Source: Streptomyces griseoflavus
GTDB taxonomy: Bacteria > Actinomycetota > Actinomycetes > Streptomycetales > Streptomycetaceae
Reading direction: 5' to 3'
NCBI RefSeq assembly: GCF_014649995.1
Contig: NZ_BMUC01000003.1
Span: 124,001-188,000 of the forward strand
DNA length: 64,000 nucleotides
The stretch's first letter is position 1. Each line of letters starts with the position of its first letter. Below, in pieces: positions 48,849-57,480 of this stretch. The notes under the pieces were generated by a model. It made no database searches. It was not told where the DNA came from and saw nothing but the letters and a program-made list of their open reading frames with translations. The translations under genes were made by a program, and so were the position numbers.

Positions 48849-51011
48849 GTGTTGCGCAGTCCGGAAGGGGACGGCGGCGCATGGTTCTCGACGGCCGGCC
48901 CACGACGCGGCCCGTGGGTACCTGATGCCCCCGCACCCGCGGACGGGGGCCTGATGGACGCCGCGCTGGCCGCCGTGGTGCGGGAGAGCGGCGCGTTCTG
49001 CGCGCTGCTGTACGTGCTGCCGCCGGGCGACGACGCGTTGTGGCTGGTCACGGTGGCGGGGCTGCCGCAGGAGTTCGCCCTGCCGTGGCGGCGCGTCGCG
49101 CTGACCGACCCCATCCCGGTGGCGGACGCGGTGCGCGAGCGGCACCTGGTGTGGGTCGGCGGCCAGGAGGAGATGGCGCGCCGCTATCCGCGTCCGGCCC
49201 TCGTCCTGCCGTACGACTTCGCGCTGGCCGCCGCTCCGCTCACCGCGCCCTCCGGTGTCCTGGGCGGACTGGTGCTGCTGTGGTCCGGGGACCGTCCGGC
49301 ACGGCTCGGCCGGGGCGAGCGGGAGGCGGTCGAGTCGGGCTGTCACCGTCTGGGGGACCTGCTCCAGCAGTCCACGGACCGGGGCGATCCGCCGCGGCCC
49401 CGAGGCCGGCCGCGGGCCGTGTCCCTCCCGAGCGGCCGCACCGCTCCACCCGACGAGGCGGCCGCGGCCACGGCCTTCGTCGACCGGCTTCCCGGAGGGT
49501 CCTGCGCGCTGGACATGCACGGCCGCATCACCTTCCTCACCCCCGCCGCCGCCGACCTCCTCGGCGCCGGCCGGGACGACCTGCTGGGCGCGCTGCCGTG
49601 GGAAGCGCTGCCGTGGATGGACGTCCCCGAGGTCGAGGACCGCTACCGGGCCGCGATGGTCAGCCGTCGGCCGCAGGACTTCACCGTCCTGCGCCCGCCG
49701 GGCACGTGGCTCGCGTTCGAGCTGTACCCGGACGCCTCCGGGATCAGCGTCCGCATCACCGGCGCCGAACCGCCCGGGCACACCCCCGCGTCGCCGTCCG
49801 CCGCCGGGCCGAGCCGCGCCACCATGCTGTACCACCTGATGCAACTGGCCGCCACCCTGACCGAGGCCGCGGGTGTGCAGGACGTGGTCGACCAGACCGC
49901 CGACCGGCTCCTGCCCGCTCTCGGCGCGCAGGGCCTGGTACTGATGACCACCGAGGACGGCCGGTTGCAGATCCTCGGCCACCGGGGCTACAGCGCCGAA
50001 CTCATCGACCGCTTCGACACCGTCCGCCTGAGTTCGGACATTCCCGCCGTCAAGGTGCAGACCACCGGGGTGCCGGGCTTCTACCCCACGTTCGCCGACC
50101 TCCGGCGGGAGTTCCCGGCCGTGCCGCACGACGACGGCATGGCCGCCTGGGCCGTCCTGCCGCTGATCGCCTCCGGCCGCCCCAGAGGCTCGCTGCTCCT
50201 GTCCTACGGCCGGCCCCACCCCTTTCCGCCCGGTGAACGCGCCGTGCTCACCTCGATCGCGGGCCTGGTGGGGCAGGCCCTGGACCGCGCCCGCCTCTAC
50301 GACGCCAAGCACAACCTCGCGCACCGCCTGCAGTCCGCCCTGCTGCCGCGCACGCTGCCCACCGTCAACGGCATGAAGGTCGCGGCACGCTACCTCCCGG
50401 CGGCCCGGGGTCTGGGGATCGGGGGTGACTTCTACGACCTGATCCGCCTCGACGACCACAGCGCCGGCGCCACCATCGGCGACGTGCAGGGCCACAACGT
50501 GGACGCGGCCGCCCTCATGGGGCAGGTCCGCACCGCCGTCCACGCCCACGCCACCGCGGGCTCCTCCCCGGACCAGGTCCTGGCCGGTACCAACCGCCTG
50601 CTCAACGACCTGGAGCCGGGCCTGTTCACCAGCTGTGTCTACGTCCACCTCGACCTCGCCACCCGGCGCGGGTGCATGGCCACGGCCGGCCATCCGCCGC
50701 CGCTGCTGCGCCGTCCCGACGGGCACACCGAGCTCCTGCGGGTTCCCCCGGGGCTCCTGCTCGGGATCGAGCCGGACTCCACCTATCCGACCCTGGACGT
50801 GTTCCTGCCCCCCGGCGGTGTCCTGGTCCTCTACACCGACGGGCTCGTCGAAGCCCCCGGGGTGGACATCGACGACGCCACCGCCGCCCTCGCCGGTCTG
50901 CTCGAACGCGCGGACCCCACCGACCTCGACGCCATGGCCGACCTGCTCATCCGCCACGCGCCCAGCCCGGGGGACGACATCGCCCTGCTCCTCATCAGCC
51001 TCGACGGATGA
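48849..51011 (+). CDS. PP2C (SpoIIE-type) phosphatase with PAS and GAF domains
   Basis: A 720-residue cytosolic protein. A GAF-like sensor lies at about 35-175 (MDAALAAVVRESGAFCALLYVLPPG), a PAS-like domain at about 200-305 (CALDMHGRITFLTPAAADLLGAG), a second GAF at about 325-480 (AAGVQDVVDQTADRLLPALG) and the SpoIIE phosphatase at about 490-720, with GIGGDFYDLI, IGDVQGHNVDAAALMGQ and GDDIALLLI as metal-binding motifs. It differs from the 4088-6169 phosphatase in domain order. Such enzymes act on anti-anti-sigma factors. The next gene on the same strand is a SigB/SigF-class sigma factor, a suggestive pairing. The GTG start lacks a clear Shine-Dalgarno; later in-frame starts are possible. Confidence 0.87.
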   Translation: MLRSPEGDGGAWFSTAGPRRGPWVPDAPAPADGGLMDAALAAVVRESGAFCALLYVLPPGDDALWLVTVAGLPQEFALPWRRVALTDPIPVADAVRERHLVWVGGQEEMARRYPRPALVLPYDFALAAAPLTAPSGVLGGLVLLWSGDRPARLGRGEREAVESGCHRLGDLLQQSTDRGDPPRPRGRPRAVSLPSGRTAPPDEAAAATAFVDRLPGGSCALDMHGRITFLTPAAADLLGAGRDDLLGALPWEALPWMDVPEVEDRYRAAMVSRRPQDFTVLRPPGTWLAFELYPDASGISVRITGAEPPGHTPASPSAAGPSRATMLYHLMQLAATLTEAAGVQDVVDQTADRLLPALGAQGLVLMTTEDGRLQILGHRGYSAELIDRFDTVRLSSDIPAVKVQTTGVPGFYPTFADLRREFPAVPHDDGMAAWAVLPLIASGRPRGSLLLSYGRPHPFPPGERAVLTSIAGLVGQALDRARLYDAKHNLAHRLQSALLPRTLPTVNGMKVAARYLPAARGLGIGGDFYDLIRLDDHSAGATIGDVQGHNVDAAALMGQVRTAVHAHATAGSSPDQVLAGTNRLLNDLEPGLFTSCVYVHLDLATRRGCMATAGHPPPLLRRPDGHTELLRVPPGLLLGIEPDSTYPTLDVFLPPGGVLVLYTDGLVEAPGVDIDDATAALAGLLERADPTDLDAMADLLIRHAPSPGDDIALLLISLDG

Positions 51012-51145
51012 CACGCCTCCCCGGGATCCGTTCCGGCGCGGACGGGCGACGCGAGGGCGCAGAGGCGTCCGCCGGGGGCCGCAACCGGCCGGGGCGGGAC
51101 GTCACCCGCCGGACGGAGAGTGTTCCCGCACGCGGCGCAGGCGGT

Positions 51146-51170
51146 GTTTCGGGGCGGGCCCGAAGGGTGA
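51146..51170 (+). promoter_or_regulatory. SigB/SigF-type promoter candidate upstream of the sigma gene
   Basis: GTTT (51146-51149) and GGGTGA (51165-51170) are separated by 15 bp, close to the GTTT-N14-16-GGGTAY pattern of SigB/SigF-class promoters. It lies about 95 bp upstream of the sigma factor start, so positive autoregulation is possible. The last base of the -10 deviates from consensus. Confidence 0.4.
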
Positions 51171-51265
51171 AGCCGAAACCGACGCGGGCATCGGCAGCAC
51201 GGCTCCCCGGCGACGGGTGGCCGCCCGTGCCCGCCCCCCAGCAGGCCCGACCCTCCCAGAGGCCC

Positions 51266-52702
51266 ATGTCCACCGCACCAGCAGCCGACACCGGCCGGAT
51301 GCGCGGGGCACCCGTGCCCGAGCCGTCCCCGGAGCAGCTCGACGCGTTGCTGCGCGAGTTCGCGGAGCAGCCCGCGGGACCGCGCCGGACGGCCCTGCGG
51401 GACCACCTGATCCGTCTGCTGCTTCCCGTGGCGCGGCGCATCACCCGCCGTTTCCAGCGCCACGGCGAGGAGTTCGACGATCTTGCGCAGGTCGCCGCCC
51501 TGGGACTGATCAAGGCCGTAGACGGCTACGACCCCGCGCGGGGCCATGCCTTCCTGTCGTACGCGCTTCCCACGGTCACCGGTGAGCTGCGCCGGCATCT
51601 GCGCGACCGCACGGCGGTCGTCCGGTTGCCGCGGCCCCTCTGGGAGGCGAGCGGCCGCGTCATCCAGGCCGTCGAGGAGCTGGAGCAGCGGCTCGGCGGC
51701 CGCTCCCCCACCGTGGAGCAGATCGCCGAGCACACCGGGCTGGACCGGGACCGGGTGCGGTCCGCGCTGCGGGCCGTGCACGAGTGCCGGGCGCGTTCCC
51801 TCGACGAGCCGGCCGGGCACGACCGGACGACGCCGCCGGCCCGTGCGGCCGGCGCCGAGGACCCCGCGCTCGGCCGGGTCGTCGACTCGGTGTCCCTGGC
51901 CGCCCTGGTGAGGCAACTGCCGGAGCGCGACCGCCGCGTGCTGTACCTGCGGTTCTACCGGGAGTGCAGCCAGCCGCAGATCGCGCGTGCCGTGGGGGTG
52001 TCGCAGATGCAGGTGTCGCGCATCCTGCGGCGCTGCTTCGACCGGCTCCGTGAGGGTCTGGAGGCGGGCGAGCCGAGCGCGCCCGGCCGTGCGCAGTCCC
52101 GGCAGCCGGCACCCGCGCCGCGCGCCCCGCGCACCACGGCGGGCGCGTCCCGCCCCGCGGGCGCCGGTGGCCCGGCACGCCCCGCGCCCCGTGCCGCCCC
52201 GCCGCTCACCGCCGCCGCCCCGGTCCCCGCCGGAGAGTCACCCCGCCGGCACCCGCGCGGTGACCCGCGCAGCCCGGCCCGACGGCAGCCGCCCGGCATC
52301 CCGCACGGCCCCCGCGCCAGGGCGGACGGGCCGCGCCGGACGGGCGCCGGCGGCCCCATCCGCGCCGCTTCCCGTGCCGCTGCACCGCTCGCCCCCACGG
52401 CCGGGTCGTCGCCGCGCCGGCACCGGAGCGGTGGCGGATCCGTCCCGGCCCGTGCGCCGCGCGGGCCGGGACGCCGAGGCGGGGGCCGTCCCGCCGGGCG
52501 GCGTTCGGCGGGCCCGTGCGGTCTCCTCGCGCCCGGTTCGAGGTGGCGTCCACGTGCGGGGCCGGTGCCGGCGCGGTGCCCCCGCCGGACGGTGCGGCCG
52601 CCGCCCGCCCGTACGCGCACGAGAAGGAACACCTTCCCCGCCCCTGTCCGCCCCGGGCGGCACGGACGGGGGGACGCGAGCCGACGGAGGAGCGCACCGT
52701 GA
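51266..52702 (+). CDS. SigB/SigF-class RNA polymerase sigma factor with long C-terminal tail
   Basis: Residues 1-265 are a complete SigB/SigF/SigG-type sigma factor: region 2 (RFQRHGEEFDDLAQVAALGLIKAVDGYDPARGHAFLSYALPTVTGELRRHLRD in parts), region 3 (SPTVEQIAEHTGLDRDRVRSAL) and region 4 (ERDRRVLYLRFYRECSQPQIARAVGVSQMQVSRILRRCF in parts). The frame then stays open for another 210 residues of Pro/Ala/Arg/Gly-rich low-complexity sequence. Family members normally stop at about 260-290 aa. The stop (TGA 52700-52702) overlaps the GTG of the next gene, with GGAGG before it, which favours a real coupled end at 52702. However, stop-free frames are easily made by chance at this GC content. The ATG at 51266 has CCAGAGG upstream. 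No anti-sigma gene is nearby. Confidence 0.85.
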   Translation: MSTAPAADTGRMRGAPVPEPSPEQLDALLREFAEQPAGPRRTALRDHLIRLLLPVARRITRRFQRHGEEFDDLAQVAALGLIKAVDGYDPARGHAFLSYALPTVTGELRRHLRDRTAVVRLPRPLWEASGRVIQAVEELEQRLGGRSPTVEQIAEHTGLDRDRVRSALRAVHECRARSLDEPAGHDRTTPPARAAGAEDPALGRVVDSVSLAALVRQLPERDRRVLYLRFYRECSQPQIARAVGVSQMQVSRILRRCFDRLREGLEAGEPSAPGRAQSRQPAPAPRAPRTTAGASRPAGAGGPARPAPRAAPPLTAAAPVPAGESPRRHPRGDPRSPARRQPPGIPHGPRARADGPRRTGAGGPIRAASRAAAPLAPTAGSSPRRHRSGGGSVPARAPRGPGRRGGGRPAGRRSAGPCGLLAPGSRWRPRAGPVPARCPRRTVRPPPARTRTRRNTFPAPVRPGRHGRGDASRRRSAP

Positions 52703-53532
52703 GGCGTCACCTGCACCCGCTCCGGCACGCATGGCACTGGCTGGGCGCCCAGACCCTGGTGCGGCGGGGCCGTGACCTCGAACTGATGCACAGGGCCATG
52801 GGGTTCGCGACGCTGGCGCTGGTCACGCTGGCGCCCCTGCTCATCGTGATCGCCGCCGCCGATCCGCTCGGACGGGGCGGCTTCGCCGCCTGGCTGGCCG
52901 ACGGCATGGGGCTGTCCGGCCGGTCCGCGCGCGTCCTCGCGGAGATCATCAGCCCACCGCGGGAGGTGGTCGGCACCACCAGTGTGTGGGGTGTGGTGGC
53001 GCTGGCCGTGTTCGGCATCCCGTTCGGCGGGAGCGTCCAGACCGGCTACGAACGGACCTGGAGCGTGCCGCCCGGCCCCTGGCACCGGATCTGGCGCCAG
53101 GCGGTCTGGCTGTGCGTGCTCACCGCCTACCTGTACCAGGAGGTACTGACCCGCGACGCCCTGTACGGGCCCGAGCGGATCACCCTCTCGCTGGCGACCG
53201 GGGTGGTGTTCTTCTGGTGGGGGCAGCGTTTCCTGCTGGGCGGACAGGTCCGCTGGCGGCACCTGCTGCCGGGTGCGCTCGCCACCATGACGGGCCTGAT
53301 CGGCCTGCGGGCCTTCTCCTACTTCGTCTTCACCCCGCTGATCGTCGAGAACGCGATCAGCTACGGCACGGTCGGCGTCGTCCTCGTCGTCGAGTCCTGG
53401 CTCATCGGCGTGGGGTTCGTCATCTTCGGCGGCGCCATGTTCGGCCGCTGGCTCTTCGACCACCACGGGCACCGGTTCACCGCGGATCTCCCCCCGCGGA
53501 CCGGGACGGAACCGCCGGGCCGGGGCGGCTGA
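52699..53532 (+). CDS. YihY/BrkB-like integral membrane protein
   Basis: A 277-residue protein with about six transmembrane helices (FATLALVTLAPLLIVIAAADPLG, VVALAVFGIPFGGSVQ, VWLCVLTAYLYQEVL, GVVFFWWGQRFLLGG, FSYFVFTPLIVENAISYG, VVLVVESWLIGVGFVIFGGAMFG). This is the pattern of the YihY/virulence factor BrkB family, once called ribonuclease BN; its transport or enzymatic role is unknown. The GTG at 52699 overlaps the sigma factor stop by 4 bp and is preceded by GGAGGAGCGCACC, a strong site. The C-terminal tail is short and Pro/Gly-rich. Confidence 0.85.
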   Translation: MRRHLHPLRHAWHWLGAQTLVRRGRDLELMHRAMGFATLALVTLAPLLIVIAAADPLGRGGFAAWLADGMGLSGRSARVLAEIISPPREVVGTTSVWGVVALAVFGIPFGGSVQTGYERTWSVPPGPWHRIWRQAVWLCVLTAYLYQEVLTRDALYGPERITLSLATGVVFFWWGQRFLLGGQVRWRHLLPGALATMTGLIGLRAFSYFVFTPLIVENAISYGTVGVVLVVESWLIGVGFVIFGGAMFGRWLFDHHGHRFTADLPPRTGTEPPGRGG

Positions 53533-53578
53533 CGGGCGCGCCCCGGTCCCGCTCCCGTCCCGGCCGTTCCCCGCAGGG

Positions 53579-54703
53579 TCACGCGGCGGGCGTGCCGGCG
53601 AGCGCGGTCACCGGGTCCAGCGCGTCCCCGTGGAAGAGTTCCCGCCCCCGGGCGATCCGGCCCTCCCGGAGGGCGCCGTCGGCCGACAGCCTCCGCAGGG
53701 CGCGCAGCAACGCGGCGCCGTCCGCGGCGGTCTCCGAGACGCCGAGCGCCGCCATCCGGCGTACGCCCTCCGCGCCGTGACCGGGCAACGGGCGGTAGCC
53801 CACCACGGGCGTCCCGCAGGCCAGTGCCTGGACGGCGGTCTGTCCCGCCGCGTTGTCGACCAGGACTCGGGCCGCCCGCAGCAGCCCGGGCATGTCGGTG
53901 ACCCAGTCCGGTACAAGCGCGTCCGGCAGCCCGGCCAGGCGGGCCCGCAGACGGTCGTTGCGGCCGCACAGCACGACCGGGAGGAAACCGGCTCCGGCGA
54001 GCAGCCGGGCGGTGGCGTCCAGTTCGCTGGCCGCGCCCCAGGCTCCGGCGGACAGCACGACGGGCGGGCGCCCGGGGGCGTGCTCCTCGAAGTGCCGCCG
54101 CCACCGGGCGGCTCCGCCGGCCGGCGCGAGGAACGCGGGCGCCACCACCGGTCCGGTCGGCTCGACGGGCACCGGGATGCTGCGGCGCACGTCCCGCGCG
54201 GCGTCGTCGGTGAGGCAGAGGTACAGGTCGTTGCCGGGGTGGAGCCATTGCCGGTGGACGGCGAAGTCGGTCAGGAAGACGGCGCTCGGCGACCGCAGCC
54301 GTCCCTGGTCCCTGAGGTGACCGGTCAGCTGGGCGGCCAGGTGGAAGACCGGGACCACCACGTCGGCGCCCGAGCGCTCCGCGAGCCCCGTCAGGCGGCG
54401 GCCCGCCAGCCGCGCGAGGGGCAGACCGCTGGGGCGGCGACGGGGGCCGGGGCGCAGCAGTGCGCGGTAGAGGCCCGCGTAGGCCCACGGGAAGTGCCGT
54501 ACCGACGCCTGGTAGCAGAGACGCAGGCCGGTGCCCAGGCCGTGCGGGAGCAGCCGCAGGAGGTCCACGGTCTGTGCGTCGTGGCCCTGCTCCCTGGCAC
54601 GGCGGGCCAGCTCGCCGGCCACCGTGTCGTGGCCGGCACCCATGCTCGCGGTGACGATCAGCAGCCGCAGTCTGCCGCCCGCCGGCGCGTACCGGCGGGG
54701 CAC
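53579..54703 (-). CDS. MGDG-synthase-like glycosyltransferase (GT28 type)
   Basis: A GT-B glycosyltransferase of about 374 residues. The N-terminal domain begins RLRLLIVTASMGAGHDTVAGELARRAREQGHD, the MGDG-synthase/UgtP signature for diacylglycerol glucosyl- or galactosyltransferases, and continues with VVVPVFHLAAQLTGHL and VFLTDFAVHRQWLHPGNDLYLC. The C-terminal sugar-nucleotide domain shows VVLSAGAWGAASELDATA, VTDMPGLLRAARVLVDNAAGQTAVQALACGTPVVGYRPLPGH. It would glycosylate a membrane lipid from a UDP-sugar. GTG at 54703 was chosen as start; GTG at 54721 is an alternative, and neither has a good Shine-Dalgarno. It is divergent from an SDR-EamA-deacetylase operon with related envelope roles. 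Confidence 0.85.
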   Translation of the reverse strand: MPRRYAPAGGRLRLLIVTASMGAGHDTVAGELARRAREQGHDAQTVDLLRLLPHGLGTGLRLCYQASVRHFPWAYAGLYRALLRPGPRRRPSGLPLARLAGRRLTGLAERSGADVVVPVFHLAAQLTGHLRDQGRLRSPSAVFLTDFAVHRQWLHPGNDLYLCLTDDAARDVRRSIPVPVEPTGPVVAPAFLAPAGGAARWRRHFEEHAPGRPPVVLSAGAWGAASELDATARLLAGAGFLPVVLCGRNDRLRARLAGLPDALVPDWVTDMPGLLRAARVLVDNAAGQTAVQALACGTPVVGYRPLPGHGAEGVRRMAALGVSETAADGAALLRALRRLSADGALREGRIARGRELFHGDALDPVTALAGTPAA

Positions 54704-54881
54704 CGAGGACGGTGAGTGCACGGGATGGCGGGTCTCCCCGCGCCGGGCCGGTGAAACACGCCGGGCCGCGTTTCGGCCGGCCGGTCCCGGGATACTCCCG
54801 TGCGTCCCTCCCCCGCCGAACGCCGGGAGCGGCCGCCGACGCGGCCCCCGGGCGTTCACCCCCGCAGCCGAGGTGCAGCCC

Positions 54882-55727
54882 ATGTCTCACGCTTCCCGTG
54901 CCGGCGCCGCCGACGTGTCGTCGCCGTGGACGTCCGCCGTGCCGGCCGGCACCGTGCCGCGGGCCCCGGCCGACGGCAGCGGGCGTCCCCGTGCCGCACT
55001 GGTGACCGGCGCCTCCTCGGGCATCGGTGCCGCCGTGGCCCGGCGGTTGTCCGCCGGGGGGTGGCGTCTGATCCTGAACGGGAGGGACGCCGGGCGTCTG
55101 TGCCGGGTCGCGGAGCACGCCCCCGCGGACGTCTTCCCGGCGGATCTGGCCCGGCCCGGGGCCGAGCGGCGGCTGACCCGCTTCGCCCTCGACCGCACCG
55201 GCCGTCTGGACCTGCTGGTGGCCGGGGCCGGCGTCGGCTGGGCCGGGGACTTCACCACGATGCCCCCGCGGGCCCTGGAGGAGGTCGTCGGGGTCGATCT
55301 CCTGGCGACGTTGCGGCTCGTCCGTCAGGTGGTGCCGCACATGGTGGCGGCCGGGTCCGGGCGCGTGGTGCTGATCGGGTCCCTGGCGGGGACGGTGGCC
55401 GTGCGGGGGGAGGCCGTGTACTCGGCGGCCAAGGCGGGACTGGGCGCCTTCGCGGACGCGCTGCGCTACGAGCTGCGCGGGAGCGGCGTCGGGGTCAGCC
55501 TCGTGGTGCCGGGGGTGGTGGACACGCCGTTCTTCGACCGGCGGGGCGTCCCCTACCGGCGTGCGTGGCCGAGGCCCGTCCCGCCGGAGCGGGTGGCCGA
55601 CGCGGTATGGAGCGCCGTCGTCCGCGGCCGGGACGAGGTCTACGTCCCGGGCTGGCTGGGTCTGCCCGCCCGGGTACGGGGCGCGGCACCGGGTCTGTAC
55701 CGGCGGCTCGCCGCCGTGTTCGGCTGA
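54882..55727 (+). CDS. Short-chain dehydrogenase/reductase
   Basis: A 281-residue SDR with an N-terminal extension of about 37 residues. The cofactor motif is ALVTGASSGIGAAVARRL, the NNAG equivalent is LLVAGAGVGWAG (NAG replaced by GAG), and the catalytic residues are Ser in VLIGSLAGTVAV and Tyr/Lys in AVYSAAKAG. An RDAG after strand two suggests NADP(H). The C-terminus has a helix typical of membrane-associated lipid/acylglycerol SDRs (EVYVPGWLGLPARVRGAAPGLYRRL). It is first of an operon with a membrane protein and a polysaccharide deacetylase. Confidence 0.88.
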   Translation: MSHASRAGAADVSSPWTSAVPAGTVPRAPADGSGRPRAALVTGASSGIGAAVARRLSAGGWRLILNGRDAGRLCRVAEHAPADVFPADLARPGAERRLTRFALDRTGRLDLLVAGAGVGWAGDFTTMPPRALEEVVGVDLLATLRLVRQVVPHMVAAGSGRVVLIGSLAGTVAVRGEAVYSAAKAGLGAFADALRYELRGSGVGVSLVVPGVVDTPFFDRRGVPYRRAWPRPVPPERVADAVWSAVVRGRDEVYVPGWLGLPARVRGAAPGLYRRLAAVFG

Positions 55728-55741
55728 ACGGCGGGGCGGGC

Positions 55742-56647
55742 GTGCTGGTCGTCGTGCTGGCCCTGCTGGCGGCGTTGTCCAACGCCGCGGCCTCCGTGCT
55801 GCAGCGGCGGGCCGCGGCGGACGAACCGGGGGGCGGCCCGGGTGTGCGCCAGGCCGTGCGCTGGCTCGGGCAGCTGCTGCGCAGGCGGTACTGGGTGGCC
55901 GGGGCCGGGATGCTGGCGCTGTCCACCGTGCTGCAGGCGGCCGCGCTGAGCGTGGGGAGTCTGGCACTGGTCCAGCCGCTCATGGCGGCCGAACTGCTGT
56001 TCACCCTGGTGGTCGGCAGCATGGTCTTCCACCGCCGCCCGGACCGCCGGACCTGGCTGGCGTTCGTCGCGCTGGCCGCGGGGCTGGCGGCGTTCCTGAC
56101 CTCGGCCGCCCCGACCACCGGCCGGAACACCGCCTCAACGGAACAGTGGCTGGCGGCCTCGGGAGCGGTGCTCGGCGGCGTGGTGCTGCTGGTGCTGGCG
56201 GCCCGCCCGGTGCGGGGGGCGCCGCGCGCCGCGCTGCTGGGGCTGGCGTCCGCCGTGTCGTTCTCCCTGACGGCGGCGCTGCTCAAGGAGGTGACCGGCA
56301 GGCTTCCCGACGGGCCGGCGGCGGTACTGGGCACATGGCCCGTCTACGCCATGGCCGCCGCGGGAGGTGTGGCCTTCCTGCTGCTGCAGAGTGCCTTCCG
56401 GGCCGGGACGCTGGCCGCGTCACAGCCCGCCCTGACCCTCGGGGACGCGCTGACGAGCGTCGCACTCGGGTGGGGGCTGTTCGGGGAGCAGATCACGCTC
56501 GGGGTACGGACGGTGCCGGCCGTGGTGGGCGTGGTGCTCATGGGCGCGGGCACCGCCGGGCTGGCCCGTGCCCCGTCGGTGGCCGGAGACTGGGACACGG
56601 CGGCACGTCGTCCGGGCACCGGCCGTGCCGCCCGGCGGGTGCGGTGA
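55742..56647 (+). CDS. EamA/DMT-superfamily membrane protein
   Basis: A 301-residue protein with about nine to ten transmembrane helices, beginning VLVVVLALLAALSNAAASVLQRRAA and with the helix-loop pattern of drug/metabolite transporters (LALVQPLMAAELLFTLVVGSMVF; SQPALTLGDALTSVALGWGLFGEQI). It may move a lipid-linked or small metabolite. The start is not certain: GTG at 55742 has GGCGGGGCGGG before it, and a CTG overlapping the SDR stop is another possibility. It lies within the SDR-deacetylase operon. Confidence 0.82.
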   Translation: MLVVVLALLAALSNAAASVLQRRAAADEPGGGPGVRQAVRWLGQLLRRRYWVAGAGMLALSTVLQAAALSVGSLALVQPLMAAELLFTLVVGSMVFHRRPDRRTWLAFVALAAGLAAFLTSAAPTTGRNTASTEQWLAASGAVLGGVVLLVLAARPVRGAPRAALLGLASAVSFSLTAALLKEVTGRLPDGPAAVLGTWPVYAMAAAGGVAFLLLQSAFRAGTLAASQPALTLGDALTSVALGWGLFGEQITLGVRTVPAVVGVVLMGAGTAGLARAPSVAGDWDTAARRPGTGRAARRVR

Positions 56648-56671
56648 ACCGCCAGGACCGAAAGGAGCCGG

Positions 56672-57424
56672 ATGCCGATGGTCACGTCCTCCCGGCGTAC
56701 GTCCGCCGTGCTGGCTCCGGTCACCGCGGTCGCCGCGGCGCACATCGCGCCCGCCGCGACCTGGCTGCCGGTGGTGCGCCGCCGCTTCCCGCGCCTGGCC
56801 GGGGTCGGAGACCCCTCCCATGTGGCCCTGACCTTCGACGACGGCCCCGATCCGGAGTCCACCCCGCGTTTCCTCGACGTCCTGGAGGAGCTCGGGGTCC
56901 GGGCGACGTTCTTCGTCCTGGGCGACGGTGTCGTACGGCATCCGGCCGTGGTGCGGGAGACCGTCCGCCGCGGGCACGAGGTGGCCGTGCACGGCTGGCG
57001 CCACGACCGTCCCTGGCTCCCCGCCCCCGCGGACGACGTGCGCGCCCTGGCGCGCGCGTCCGGCACGGTAGGGGAGCTGACGGGCGGGTGCCCCCGCTGG
57101 TACCGCCCGCCCTACGGCATCCTCACCTCGGGACGCTGGGCGGCGGCCCGTGCGGCGGGCCTGCGGCCGGTGCTGTGGACCGCCTGGGGCAGGGACTGGA
57201 CGTCCGGCGCCACCCCGGCGTCGGTGCGCGCCACCGTCACGGCCGGGCTGCGCGGCGGCGGCACCGTGCTCCTGCACGACACGGACGCGATGTCGGCCCC
57301 GGAGTGCTGGCGGGCCGCGCTGGGCGCCCTGCCGGGCATCGTGCACCGGTGCCGGGAGGCGGGCCTGTCGGTCGGCCCCCTCGCGGAGCACGGCACGGCC
57401 CCGGGGGGCGCCGCCCGGCCGTGA
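56672..57424 (+). CDS. Polysaccharide deacetylase (CE4)
   Basis: A 250-residue CE4 (NodB homology) enzyme. A short hydrophobic N-terminus (SAVLAPVTAVAAAHIAPAATWLP) may be a signal anchor. The catalytic motif 1 is HVALTFDDGPDPES (TFDDGP), motif 2 HGWRHDRPW in place of the usual HSxxH, motif 3 RWYRPPYGILTS (RxPY) and motif 5 VLLHDTD. It would remove N-acetyl groups from cell-wall or secreted glycans at the membrane surface. The ATG at 56672 follows GAAAGGAGCCGG. It is last in the operon, 24 bp after the membrane protein. Confidence 0.9.
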   Translation: MPMVTSSRRTSAVLAPVTAVAAAHIAPAATWLPVVRRRFPRLAGVGDPSHVALTFDDGPDPESTPRFLDVLEELGVRATFFVLGDGVVRHPAVVRETVRRGHEVAVHGWRHDRPWLPAPADDVRALARASGTVGELTGGCPRWYRPPYGILTSGRWAAARAAGLRPVLWTAWGRDWTSGATPASVRATVTAGLRGGGTVLLHDTDAMSAPECWRAALGALPGIVHRCREAGLSVGPLAEHGTAPGGAARP

Positions 57425-57480
57425 ATGCGCGGCACCGTCCTGGAACTGCGCCGGCTACGGTGACGGCCGGCGCGCCGCGC

